A DNA stretch of 64,000 nucleotides, from contig JAAEPD010000318.1 in the NCBI GenBank assembly GCA_024222455.1, forward strand, positions 1 through 64,000, written 5' to 3'. The stretch comes from Aureispira sp. (GTDB taxonomy: Bacteria > Bacteroidota > Bacteroidia > Chitinophagales > Saprospiraceae). Shown here one piece after another: positions 26,922-34,507 of the stretch. Position numbers and translations under genes: made by a program. How positions within the stretch are numbered: the first letter of the stretch is position 1; the number at the start of each line of letters is the position of its first letter. The notes below the pieces were generated by a model. That model was not told the origin of the DNA. It ran no database searches and saw only the letters and a list, made by a program, of their open reading frames with translations.

Positions 26922-27400
26922 TAGCTTAATATTTTTTTGTATTCTAAATCCATCCCACCGGCATGATTTGGGGTAGTCCCCACGTATTCAAACTCTAGGT
27001 TTTCTATAATACGTTTAGACCCAAAGTTAGCATTATCTACAATAGCGATCAATTCGCTTAGCTCTAATTTTTTTGCCATGTTAATCAACTCTTCTGCTAT
27101 GGCTGTTCCATAACCCTTTTTCCAATAGCTTTGTACTACCCGAAATCCAATATCAGCAGCATGTTTAGCAATCGGAATAAGAGCACCTACACCAATAAAT
27201 TCTTTCTGATCTAAGCATTTCCAGATTCCTCCATATTGTTGTGCACTAAAATTGTTGACTAATCTAGCTACTTCTTGTTGGCTATCTTCATAGCTCAGAG
27301 CTTGGCCACTAATATACTGCATCACGGCAGGATTGCCAGTCAATTGATGGTAGTAGGGAGCATCATCTAAGTGAAGTGGATGTAAAGTGATTTGTAGCAT
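26921..27400 (-). CDS. GNAT N-acetyltransferase, RimJ/RimL-like
   Basis: A 159-residue acetyltransferase. LHPLHLDDAPYYHQLTGNPA is the RimJ/RimL-type start, and RVVQSYWKKGYGTAIAEELI holds the acetyl-CoA-binding Q/RxxGxG/A-like motif. NFGSKRIIENLEFEYVG is the usual conserved C-terminal part. Substrates of this class are protein or small-molecule amines and cannot be told here. It sits between the DUF2310 gene (4-base gap) and the methyltransferase (1-base overlap), indicating one transcript. Confidence 0.88.
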   Translation of the reverse strand: MLQITLHPLHLDDAPYYHQLTGNPAVMQYISGQALSYEDSQQEVARLVNNFSAQQYGGIWKCLDQKEFIGVGALIPIAKHAADIGFRVVQSYWKKGYGTAIAEELINMAKKLELSELIAIVDNANFGSKRIIENLEFEYVGTTPNHAGGMDLEYKKILS

Positions 27401-27403
27401 AAA

Positions 27404-28153
27404 TTAGGATCTTGTAGATAAATTAGAAAGCAAGTTGCAGTCATCACATTTAAAATCAAATAAATGGTGTAATTGTTTATCTAAGTACCAATCTTTATGG
27501 CAACTAGGGCATTTTCGAGCTTTATCCTGCTTTTCTGATATTTTCCGATAGTTATATAGATAATAATAAACAGGTTTTTGAATGAGTTGAGTTAATAAAC
27601 GAGCTTCTGCTCTACCTGAAATACTGAGGGCGCTATCTACTTTTGACATCTGCCCCAACCCAAAACGTTCACCAACAGTACAATTCATTTGCAAAGTATC
27701 ACAAGCAACATAATTGCTCTCCCAGCTCAATAAGGAGGAATAATCCTCTGTATTGCCTAACCTATAAAGAGGCACTTCCCCAAAACAATCTCCACAGTGA
27801 AGTGGTGAACCTAGTTTAAGGTAATTTGTGTGTAATATATAATAAGAAGGGGTAGAGCAGGAGCAATTGCTGTTTTCTAGCTCAACCTCATGTCCCAAAT
27901 GTTGTATAGTTAAGCTGTTGCCTAAAACTTCTTTTTTAGCTAAAACATATTTATTGGCATATAGATCTTTTAGAGACTCGTTTTCGGGAGTCATGACCAC
28001 TGTATAAAGCTTAGCATTTTCTTTGAATATAGGATATTCTTTACCTATAATCTGACCATTTCTTCTAAGTAAGCCAATCAAAAGATTAAGGTTGTCATAA
28101 GCTTCTTCTTCTTGATCTGGGGTGTATTGTAAACTAACAATTTGAGTGAACAT
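27404..28153 (-). CDS. DUF2310 zinc-ribbon protein
   Basis: First gene of the operon with GNAT and methyltransferase genes. PLHCGDCFGEVPLYRL followed by YSSLLSWESNYVACDTLQMNC is characteristic of DUF2310 (COG4068), described as a predicted zinc-ribbon nucleic-acid-binding family. Further cysteine pairs are ARKCPSCHKDWY and FKCDDCN at the C-terminus. The 249-residue length is typical. Operon membership beside an RNA-type methyltransferase is compatible with a role in RNA biology, but that is inference. A TATCTTTG box and a terminator lie upstream, at 28203-28240. Confidence 0.88.
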   Translation of the reverse strand: MFTQIVSLQYTPDQEEEAYDNLNLLIGLLRRNGQIIGKEYPIFKENAKLYTVVMTPENESLKDLYANKYVLAKKEVLGNSLTIQHLGHEVELENSNCSCSTPSYYILHTNYLKLGSPLHCGDCFGEVPLYRLGNTEDYSSLLSWESNYVACDTLQMNCTVGERFGLGQMSKVDSALSISGRAEARLLTQLIQKPVYYYLYNYRKISEKQDKARKCPSCHKDWYLDKQLHHLFDFKCDDCNLLSNLSTRS

Positions 28154-28202
28154 AGCTTTTTACTTCTTACAGTACTAAAAATAATAGTTTGCTAACAAAA
28201 AC

Positions 28203-28231
28203 AGCGACTAAAGCTAGTTGCTTTAATCGCT
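28203..28231 (-). terminator. Intrinsic terminator after the OmpA-family gene
   Basis: On the minus strand, a 12-bp stem (AGCGATTAAAGC paired with GCTTTAGTCGCT, one G-U pair, 5-base loop AACTA) is followed by GTTTTTG. It lies 27 bases after the OmpA stop. Confidence 0.8.
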
Positions 28232-28232
28232 G

Positions 28233-28240
28233 CAAAGATA
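28233..28240 (-). promoter_or_regulatory. Minus-7 box (TATCTTTG) overlapping the terminator region
   Basis: The minus strand reads TATCTTTG (then CA), an exact TAnnTTTG box about 80 bases before the DUF2310 start. Transcription would begin about 7 bases downstream, inside the 5' arm of the OmpA terminator. I see no good minus-33 TTG. Confidence 0.45.
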
Positions 28241-28257
28241 TGCTAATTTATTAGATA

Positions 28258-29472
28258 TTAATCTCTATCTGTATAAGGTTTTACTTCGTTAGAATGTTCT
28301 ACCTTTGTATTTTCTGCATCTAAACGAGTAACTGTAAACTCTACACGTCTATTCATTTGACGACCTTCAATTGTTTCGTTATCTCCAATTGGTTTCTCTT
28401 CACCAAAACCAATGTATTTTAAGCGACTTTCATCTATTCCATACTCAACTAAGTATTCATATACCGAACGTGTACGGTTTTCCGAAAGACGTTGGTTGTA
28501 GCTATCTCCACCACGACTATCTGTATGTCCATGAATTTCTATTTCCATAGATGGATATTTTTCTAATAACTCAATTAGTTCACCAAGTTGCTCATTAGAT
28601 TCTTCTAATAGGTCCCATTTGGCAGTTTCAAAGAAAACTCTATCTAATTGAATAACGGTTCCTACAGCAATTTCTGGCTCCGGTTCTGGTTCTGGTTCCG
28701 GCTCTGGCTCTGGCTCTGGTGCTGGTTGTACAGCTCGGCAAAGCATTACATCATCTATAAGATAATAAGAGTTTCTATAATAAGCCTCATCTACAGTTTT
28801 AGTGCCTTCATCAGGTGCCTCTACCATTTTGGTTTCGTCGTTGCCAAAGAAGTTTCCAAGAATCATATATTCGCAACGGTTAGGCGATTTGATTATACCC
28901 GAAATACGTACCCACTCACGACCTTTTGCATTAATAACCTCACCATAGTTGAAATCCGGCTTTATATCAGTAAGTGGTTCCCAACTATCTTCTCTTAAGC
29001 GAGTAGGAGAAAGGACTATACCAATATTATTGGAGACAAACTTTGATAAACGTGCACGACAAACCCAAAATTCGAAGTAATACTCTTCATTCTTTATAGT
29101 TGCTTTGTCTAACTTAACTTGCATATATTCACGATAAGTATCAGAACGCTCAGATTCTGGATTATGAGTGAGTATAGCAGTCATTTTATAGCCAGAATGT
29201 GGCTTATCTAACTTAATACCTTTTTTGGCAGCTTGTTTTATTTGCGAAGGCAAAGCAATTTTTACGTCAGGAGTCGTTTTTGTTGGGCTTTCCCAATTGA
29301 CCATATTATAACGAAAGACTCCAGAACCATCCACGTCATCAGCAGGGGCTTTTCCTTGGAGTTTTTCAAAATCAGGGTTTGGAACTAAGTTTGGTCCATG
29401 ACCCTCTGGTGGTTGGGCATAGGTAGTAAGGCCCATTAAAATACTTGTGCTAAGCGTAATTAACTTTTTCAT
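28258..29472 (-). CDS. OmpA-family outer-membrane protein
   Basis: A signal peptide (residues 1-19, ending TYAQ) is followed by a ~240-residue N-terminal domain resembling carbohydrate-binding-like jelly rolls (LVPNPDFEKLQG start; YYFEFWVCRA). A low-complexity EP linker runs about residues 251-268. The C-terminal OmpA domain shows VFFETAKWDLLEES, MEIEIHGHTDSRGGDSYNQR, LSENRTRSVYEYLVEYGI, IGFGEEKPI and GRQMNRRVEFTV, which bind diaminopimelate in peptidoglycan. It links the outer membrane or a surface layer to the wall. Monocistronic, with its terminator at 28203-28231. Confidence 0.93.
   Translation of the reverse strand: MKKLITLSTSILMGLTTYAQPPEGHGPNLVPNPDFEKLQGKAPADDVDGSGVFRYNMVNWESPTKTTPDVKIALPSQIKQAAKKGIKLDKPHSGYKMTAILTHNPESERSDTYREYMQVKLDKATIKNEEYYFEFWVCRARLSKFVSNNIGIVLSPTRLREDSWEPLTDIKPDFNYGEVINAKGREWVRISGIIKSPNRCEYMILGNFFGNDETKMVEAPDEGTKTVDEAYYRNSYYLIDDVMLCRAVQPAPEPEPEPEPEPEPEPEIAVGTVIQLDRVFFETAKWDLLEESNEQLGELIELLEKYPSMEIEIHGHTDSRGGDSYNQRLSENRTRSVYEYLVEYGIDESRLKYIGFGEEKPIGDNETIEGRQMNRRVEFTVTRLDAENTKVEHSNEVKPYTDRD
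28674..28725 (+). repeat. Hexanucleotide repeat encoding the Glu-Pro linker
   Basis: About nine degenerate copies of a six-base unit (CTGGYT on +) encode alternating Glu and Pro in the OmpA-family protein. Copy-number change would alter linker length without breaking the frame. Confidence 0.7.
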
Positions 29473-29689
29473 AAATAATCTATTGTTTTATAATTCCTGT
29501 GCAAAGGATTTTTTAGAGATGCTAAATATTAAAATACAAAAAAACTTAGACAAAAAGAAAGCCAAGTTCTTGTATTTTAATTGTTAGACGAAGTTTTTAG
29601 TTTAAAGTCACTGTATAGAAGGAACCGATTCGTTATATTGAATGTATAGTGTGGTAGACTATAGTAATAATTCTAATAATAATAAAGTT

Positions 29690-30025
29690 ATGAATAAGGA
29701 TGATGATATTCTTGATGACTTGAATGATCTGAATGAACCACCTCCTCCTACAGCAGAACAAATAAAGAGAAGAGAGCGATGGTCTAGTAATATTTACTAT
29801 TTAGTCCTGTTTGCAGGATTTATGGGGGTGATATTTATCTTGAATAAGCGTAGTGGAAGTCGTAATAGGGAAGAAATGAGAAGCCTAAATGCCACGTTTA
29901 AGGCTGTTCAAACCTTAAAAAAGATAGAGATAGATGTAGATGAGATAGCCAGACAACAAAGAGTAGTAGATAGTTTGATGAACAGCCCTACTGTAAGAAG
30001 GTTTAGGACTAGAAATCCTCAGTAA
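29690..30025 (+). CDS. Small single-pass membrane protein with N-terminal ILDD motif (tandem member 1)
   Basis: I start at ATG 29690 (MNKDDDILDDLNDLNEPPPP), since the three tandem neighbours start with the same motif; an earlier in-frame ATG at 29642 adds a low-complexity prefix. After the acidic motif and a basic stretch (QIKRRERW) comes one membrane helix (IYYLVLFAGFMGVIFIL), then a basic, helical C-terminal tail that should lie in the periplasm if the N-terminus is cytoplasmic. It is the first of four similar genes. No enzyme motif; function unknown. Confidence 0.75.
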   Translation: MNKDDDILDDLNDLNEPPPPTAEQIKRRERWSSNIYYLVLFAGFMGVIFILNKRSGSRNREEMRSLNATFKAVQTLKKIEIDVDEIARQQRVVDSLMNSPTVRRFRTRNPQ

Positions 30026-30050
30026 TAAATATTAGAATAAGCGTTTTTTT

Positions 30051-30428
30051 ATGCAAGATGATGATGACATATTAGATGATATGGATGGGTTGAACGATCC
30101 TCCTTTTAGTTCAGAACCCTTTCCAAAAGAAGAAAAGGGGCATGGAGATGGATCTTTAGCTTCTATCGGAATGTTCTTTTTGATATTTGTAGGGTTGATT
30201 GTGTTTTCTAAAGCTAATAGATCGAGGTCGAATAGTGCTAAAATTGATTTAGATCGAATGAACAGGTTAATTAAATCTACTCAAAGTATAGATTACCAAC
30301 CAATCAATAGAGAAAAAGTGGAGCAGATAGAGAATGCACAAAAAAGATTAAAAAGGACTTTAGATAGCATAACAAAGGAAAGAAACAAACACCTGTTTTT
30401 GGAAGAATATGAAGCAAAAAAAAAGTAA
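30051..30428 (+). CDS. Small single-pass membrane protein with ILDD motif (tandem member 2)
   Basis: MQDDDDILDDMDGLNDPPFS at the N-terminus, a charged linker, one membrane helix (LASIGMFFLIFVGLIVFS) and a long helical tail. The tail segment RMNRLIKSTQSIDYQPIN closely matches member 3 (RIDRLIKSTQNINYKPIN), so the two are paralogs by duplication. The stop overlaps the start of member 3 (TAATG at 30426-30430), implying coupled translation. Function unknown. Confidence 0.78.
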   Translation: MQDDDDILDDMDGLNDPPFSSEPFPKEEKGHGDGSLASIGMFFLIFVGLIVFSKANRSRSNSAKIDLDRMNRLIKSTQSIDYQPINREKVEQIENAQKRLKRTLDSITKERNKHLFLEEYEAKKK

Positions 30429-30799
30429 TGAAAAACCAAGAAGATGATTTATTAGATGACTTGGAAGGTTTAAATGATCCTCCTCCTCCAACTACCAAAC
30501 AGTTGGAGCGTAGAGAATTTTGGTTGTCTGCAGTGGTGTACTCTTTTATATTTATAGGAGGGATTGCACTACTGGTATTCAATAAACCTAAATCGAGGAA
30601 AGCGGATTTGGACATGGAGCGAATTGATAGATTGATTAAATCTACACAAAACATAAATTACAAGCCAATCAATATAGATGAACTTAAGAGAATGCAAGAG
30701 GCTGTAGAACAATCCAATGTTATGTTAGATAGTTTAAGAATGGAAAAGTTGGATATAAAAGCTCTAGAAAAGGAATATAAAGCGAGGCAAAAAGAATGA
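30428..30799 (+). CDS. Small single-pass membrane protein with ILDD motif (tandem member 3)
   Basis: MKNQEDDLLDDLEGLNDPPP starts the protein; a basic stretch (TKQLERREFW) precedes one helix (AVVYSFIFIGGIALLVF). The C-terminal half is a predicted coiled coil (IDELKRMQEAVEQSN, then MEKLDIKALEKEYKARQ). The tail is similar to that of member 2. Its stop overlaps the next start as ATGA (30796-30799). The motif form LLDDLEGLNDPPPP is the most complete version in the window. Confidence 0.78.
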   Translation: MKNQEDDLLDDLEGLNDPPPPTTKQLERREFWLSAVVYSFIFIGGIALLVFNKPKSRKADLDMERIDRLIKSTQNINYKPINIDELKRMQEAVEQSNVMLDSLRMEKLDIKALEKEYKARQKE

Positions 30800-31131
30800 A
30801 AGAATACCAAGATCATGATATCTTAGATGATATGGAGGGGTTGAATGATAGACCTCAACCTAAGAAAGATGAACGAAAGATAAAAAGGAAGAAGGTTGAT
30901 CATATTGGCTTAACACGATATAGTATAATGATTGGGCTTTTAGTGATGAGTATGGTCTTGTTGCAGCAAAAATCACCTCCTGAACCTGCTAAGATTCGAT
31001 TCCCTATGATAGATGCTAATAGAATTGACCTTGAGAGAGCTCAAAAATCATTGGAAAGAATAGAAAAACAGCGCTTAGATTATGAGCGTAAAGTCGAATT
31101 CCAACAGATACAGGATAGCCTATCAAAATAA
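30796..31131 (+). CDS. Small single-pass membrane protein with ILDD motif (tandem member 4)
   Basis: MKEYQDHDILDDMEGLNDRP starts the protein, followed by a strongly basic stretch (KKDERKIKRKKVDH), a helix (YSIMIGLLVMSMVLLQQ) and a helical tail with RAQKSLERIEKQRLDYERKV. The tail diverges from members 2 and 3, while the N-terminal motif is conserved, which argues that the motif is the selected part. It is the last gene of the tandem unit; a new promoter box follows at 31180. Confidence 0.78.
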   Translation: MKEYQDHDILDDMEGLNDRPQPKKDERKIKRKKVDHIGLTRYSIMIGLLVMSMVLLQQKSPPEPAKIRFPMIDANRIDLERAQKSLERIEKQRLDYERKVEFQQIQDSLSK

Positions 31132-31179
31132 CTTCATGCTTAGATGACTTATGTCACAAAAGATTTTAATCAAAAAAAT

Positions 31180-31187
31180 TATCTTTG
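31180..31187 (+). promoter_or_regulatory. Minus-7 box (TATCTTTG) before the barrel-protein operon
   Basis: An exact TAnnTTTG match lies 17 bases before ATG 31205 and inside the N-terminal extension that an earlier start (31151) would give. This favours the 31205 start and a short leader. Confidence 0.5.
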
Positions 31188-31204
31188 CACCGAACCAAAA
31201 TGCA

Positions 31205-32122
31205 ATGAACATGATTCGATTTTTTGTGATACTAATATTAGTTTTAGGAAGCTTTTCGGATAGTAAAGCTTGTGATATTTGTGGATGTGGAGTTGGAGGA
31301 TATTATAGTGGTATTTTACCTCAGTTTCATAAAAACGTAGTGGGAATACGTTGGAGATATAGTAGTTTTAGATCTTTTCTAGACCATAACCATAATGGTG
31401 TTGACAGTGTGTCTAAAGAGCATTTTCATACAGTAGAGTTATGGGGACGATTTTATCCACATAGACGGATTCAGATTTTGGCTTATGTGCCCCTAAATTA
31501 TCATTACAGAAATGAGGTTGATACTACACACCATTTAGTCGGATTGGGCGATGTATCAGCTTTGATGTTGTACAATGTATACAATAGTGCATTTTTGGCA
31601 GAAACAACAGTCAAGCATAGTTTGCTGTTGGGCGGCGGTGTCAAAGCACCTACAGGTAGTTTTCAGCGAAAGAATTCGGATGGTGAATTGTTGACACCCA
31701 ATATTCAGTTGGGGACAGGGAGCGTTGATTTTATAGCAATGTTGGTGTATACAATGCGTTATGAGCGTTGGGGAGTTAATCTAAATAGTACCTATAAGGT
31801 CAATCTACCCAATAAGAATGGTTATAGATTTGGGGATCAGTTTGCAGCTAGCCTAACAGGGTTTTTCTTACAGAAGTTTGGAGATGTGGGAATCATGCCT
31901 CAGTTGGGCGCAAATGTAGAATTTGCTAGGAATAACACTGAAAATGGCTATTTGCGCATCAATACTGGAGGTTTTTTGACCACAATGTCTATTGGTGTAG
32001 ATGTTTATTATAAACAATGGAATTTTTCTGTTAATTTTCAACAACCAGCATGGCAAGATTTATCAGATGGGCAAGTATATGCTAACCCAAGAATAATGGC
32101 TGGAGTTAATTATATGTTTTAA
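31205..32122 (+). CDS. Outer-membrane beta-barrel transporter-like protein with N-terminal CDICGCG
   Basis: Start ATG 31205 gives a signal peptide (MNMIRFFVILILVLGSFSDS) cleaved before KACDICGCGVGGYYSG. The mature N-terminus carries three cysteines (CDICGC), a pattern found in Bacteroidota barrel proteins linked to copper or other metals; metal binding is inference. About twelve amphipathic strands follow, such as VVGIRWRYSSFRSF, FAASLTGFFLQKF, GFLTTMSIGVDVYYKQW, and it ends in MAGVNYMF with a terminal aromatic. It resembles the transporter family related to the MetA phenol-pathway barrels. First gene of an operon with two lipoproteins. Confidence 0.82.
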   Translation: MNMIRFFVILILVLGSFSDSKACDICGCGVGGYYSGILPQFHKNVVGIRWRYSSFRSFLDHNHNGVDSVSKEHFHTVELWGRFYPHRRIQILAYVPLNYHYRNEVDTTHHLVGLGDVSALMLYNVYNSAFLAETTVKHSLLLGGGVKAPTGSFQRKNSDGELLTPNIQLGTGSVDFIAMLVYTMRYERWGVNLNSTYKVNLPNKNGYRFGDQFAASLTGFFLQKFGDVGIMPQLGANVEFARNNTENGYLRINTGGFLTTMSIGVDVYYKQWNFSVNFQQPAWQDLSDGQVYANPRIMAGVNYMF

Positions 32123-32145
32123 GAATCTTAGAAAATGTATAGAAT

Positions 32146-32523
32146 ATGAAGAGTATTATAGGATTATTATTGATGATAACAATAGTGGGAATGACGGCTT
32201 GCAAAAAGAAAGGGCCTCAAATAACTATTACCACACCTGAAGAAAATGCAATATTGACAGAAGGTAATGATAATTTGCATATACAAGCTTCGATAACAGA
32301 TAAAAAAGGCATTTTAGATTATTCTGTAAGCCTTCTGAATTTAGGGAGTGGTACCATAATCCCTCTTGAAGAAAAAACAAGTGTTTCGCATACCTCAGTA
32401 ACTATTGATATAAAACAATCTCTTTTTGTGAAAGGAGAAATTAGTTATAAATTGAACATCCATGCAACTAATATTAGCGGAACAGCATCTACTTCAGAGT
32501 TAACCTTTACGGTTAAGGATTAA
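32146..32523 (+). CDS. DUF4625 lipoprotein
   Basis: A lipoprotein signal ends in the lipobox MTAC (Cys19), so it is lipid-anchored. The mature part opens PQITITTPEENAILTEGNDN, then beta strands (IQASITDKKGILDYSVSLLN) as in DUF4625, an Ig-like domain that follows barrel transporters in Bacteroidota operons. The gene lies 23 bases after the barrel gene, which supports a joint role in the envelope. 125 residues is typical. The ligand is unknown. Confidence 0.8.
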   Translation: MKSIIGLLLMITIVGMTACKKKGPQITITTPEENAILTEGNDNLHIQASITDKKGILDYSVSLLNLGSGTIIPLEEKTSVSHTSVTIDIKQSLFVKGEISYKLNIHATNISGTASTSELTFTVKD

Positions 32524-32557
32524 ATTCCATTAAATAATTACCTAAAAATAACCTCTA

Positions 32558-33178
32558 ATGAACAAGTTTTTTCTTTTAATCATTTCGATTATTGCAGCTG
32601 GATTAGTGATCAGTTGCGATGCTGAGATGCCTGCTAACAATTCTAACAATAATTCTACAGCAAACTCTACAGATACAACTGCTATTGATAGTAGTGGTTT
32701 GTTAGCGGCGCAAAAACAAAAGGTAGATGTTTCGACTAAGGTGTTTCCTAATAACCAAGAAGGTGCTTGGAAGATAGCAGAAGCGCTAAATAAGGATGAT
32801 GATTATTCGCATAAGTTGTATAAGTCATTATTCCCTAATGAGGAAGATTTGTCCTATGTAGTAATGGGGGAAGAAGCTACTATTATGCTTAATGAATATA
32901 CTTATCCAACTTACCGCAGAGGCCTGTATATGCAAGGGCAAGAAGGCGAAACTAGAATATTGGTATTTGAATTGACTAGCCAAAAGATAAAAGATGGTGA
33001 TTTTGGCCTCTTTAGCGAGGATTATGCTCGTTTGGCTGATGTAGTGAAGGAGGATTTGACTTTCTATGCTTTTGAGTTTGTGAAGGAAGGTGCAGAAACA
33101 GGTTCAAGGTTTGAAACCTTAGTTTGTGTGAACGATAAATGGATTTTTACACCACACCCTCATAAGGCATTTCAATAG
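32558..33178 (+). CDS. Lipoprotein of unknown function, 206 aa
   Basis: The signal peptide ends in the lipobox VISC (Cys20). An Asn/Ser/Thr-rich linker (NNSNNNSTANSTDTTA) follows, then a folded domain of ~145 residues (VFPNNQEGAWKIAEALNKDD, TRILVFELTSQKIKDGDFG, FEFVKEGAETGSRFETLVCV). It is the third gene of the barrel operon, 34 bases after DUF4625, and the perfect palindrome at 33201-33240 ends the unit. I do not recognise the family. Confidence 0.72.
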   Translation: MNKFFLLIISIIAAGLVISCDAEMPANNSNNNSTANSTDTTAIDSSGLLAAQKQKVDVSTKVFPNNQEGAWKIAEALNKDDDYSHKLYKSLFPNEEDLSYVVMGEEATIMLNEYTYPTYRRGLYMQGQEGETRILVFELTSQKIKDGDFGLFSEDYARLADVVKEDLTFYAFEFVKEGAETGSRFETLVCVNDKWIFTPHPHKAFQ

Positions 33179-33200
33179 AAGTAGTCGAATCAAGACCTAG

Positions 33201-33240
33201 AAAACAGGATTAAAATTACATGTAATTTTAATCCTGTTTT
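33201..33240. terminator. Perfect 40-bp palindrome at operon end, terminator-like
   Basis: Bases 33201-33220 (AAAACAGGATTAAAATTACA) are exactly the reverse complement of 33221-33240, with no spacer. A transcript in either direction would fold into a 20-bp hairpin ending in UUUU. It lies 22 bases after the lipoprotein stop. Confidence 0.65.
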
Positions 33241-33325
33241 GGGATATGGAGGTTTGGCAGTGTAATTGATCGTCAGTTAGTTGGACTTTTGATTGAATTC
33301 CTTTTTTATAGTAAATAATATAAAT

Positions 33326-34435
33326 ATGAAACTCCTAACTTGCCTAATTGTATTTTTAGGATTAAGCACAACAAGCAATCTATTGGCACAAAATGGCTTA
33401 ACAAATATGGAGGAAGCATTAGCTAATCCAGAAGATGTATATTATATAGATGTTGAAAGCTTGCCAGAAGAATATAGGACACAATTGCACAAGTTTAAAA
33501 ATCTAAAATCTTTGAGAATTTGGGAAATGTACCTCAAAGAAATTCCCAAAGGAGTATTTGAACTTAGCAACTTAGAGGTGTTAAGGATTTATAACTCTAG
33601 TATAAAGGAGTTGCCAAAAGAAATAGATCAACTTCAAAAATTGCAACGCTTGGAGTTGAATTCGAATAATCTTAGGACACTTCCCAAAGAAATTGGCAAC
33701 CTAAAAGAGTTAACCTATTTAAATCTATCCAATAATAAGCTAAGCTCAATTCCAGAAGAGTTTGGAGAACTCTCTAAATTAGAGACCCTGTTTTTAGGGA
33801 AAAATAAATTAAAAACACTTCCTAAGGCTTTTGGCCAACTAAAAAATCTAAGAGCATTATATTTAGGGCAAGGCTCTATAGAAGTTTTTCCTGAAGCTAT
33901 TTGTGAACTGTCTAGTTTAGAGGAACTGTACTTATCAGGGAGCTCTATTGAAGAATTACCAGAAGAGTTTGGACAACTCCAAAATTTAGAAAAACTATAT
34001 TTACACAGATCCACTAATTTAGTGAAGTTACCAGAATCTATAGGCAATCTAAAAAGCTTGGAAGAGCTAAATTTGTATAAGGCAAAAATTCAGCGTTTGC
34101 CTTCTTCTATAGGTCAACTTCAAAAGTTAGAAAAGTTAGAATTGGCTTTTAATGAGATTGCTTTTTTGCCTCAAGAGTTTACCAAACTTAGCAATCTAAA
34201 AGAACTCAATTTACTAGAAAATAAATTGACAGTATTGCCTGATGCAATAGGGGATTTGAAAAGTTTGAAAGTGCTAAAACTTTCTAATAACCAATTCAAA
34301 AAACTGCCTAAGAGCATGAGCAAGTTAACTATGTTGAAAAAAATAGAATTGCAACATAACAAAATCTCTAGAGGAGCTGTCAATAAACTCAAAAAGGCAT
34401 TGCCCAATACAAAAGTTATTTTTTATAACTCTTAA
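33326..34435 (+). CDS. Secreted leucine-rich-repeat protein
   Basis: The ATG at 33326 gives a signal peptide (MKLLTCLIVFLGLSTTSNLL then AQ); an upstream TTG at 33293 would spoil it. The mature part is a solenoid of about 13 LRRs of 23 residues (consensus LxxLPxxIxxLxxLxxLxLxxN), for example LPKEIGNLKELTYLNLSNNK. It ends in the cap KLKKALPNTKVIFYNS, shared in pattern with the other LRR proteins here. It is the only exported LRR protein of the four, so it may act in the periplasm or at the surface as a binding scaffold. Confidence 0.88.
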   Translation: MKLLTCLIVFLGLSTTSNLLAQNGLTNMEEALANPEDVYYIDVESLPEEYRTQLHKFKNLKSLRIWEMYLKEIPKGVFELSNLEVLRIYNSSIKELPKEIDQLQKLQRLELNSNNLRTLPKEIGNLKELTYLNLSNNKLSSIPEEFGELSKLETLFLGKNKLKTLPKAFGQLKNLRALYLGQGSIEVFPEAICELSSLEELYLSGSSIEELPEEFGQLQNLEKLYLHRSTNLVKLPESIGNLKSLEELNLYKAKIQRLPSSIGQLQKLEKLELAFNEIAFLPQEFTKLSNLKELNLLENKLTVLPDAIGDLKSLKVLKLSNNQFKKLPKSMSKLTMLKKIELQHNKISRGAVNKLKKALPNTKVIFYNS

Positions 34436-34456
34436 GTGCTAAGTTACTTTAGTTCT

Positions 34457-34497
34457 AATATCTGATAGGCAGAACATTGCTTATCAGATATTTTTTT
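34457..34497. terminator. Terminator between two convergent LRR genes
   Basis: An 11-bp outer stem (AATATCTGATA paired with TATCAGATATT) plus an inner GCA/TGC pair, followed by TTTTTTT on the + strand. It ends transcription of the secreted LRR gene. Confidence 0.75.
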
Positions 34498-34507
34498 GCC
34501 CTATTAC

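Noticed and set aside
31151-31204. Earlier start for the barrel protein
   Set aside because: It would bury the signal peptide behind 18 residues and overlap an exact TAnnTTTG box.
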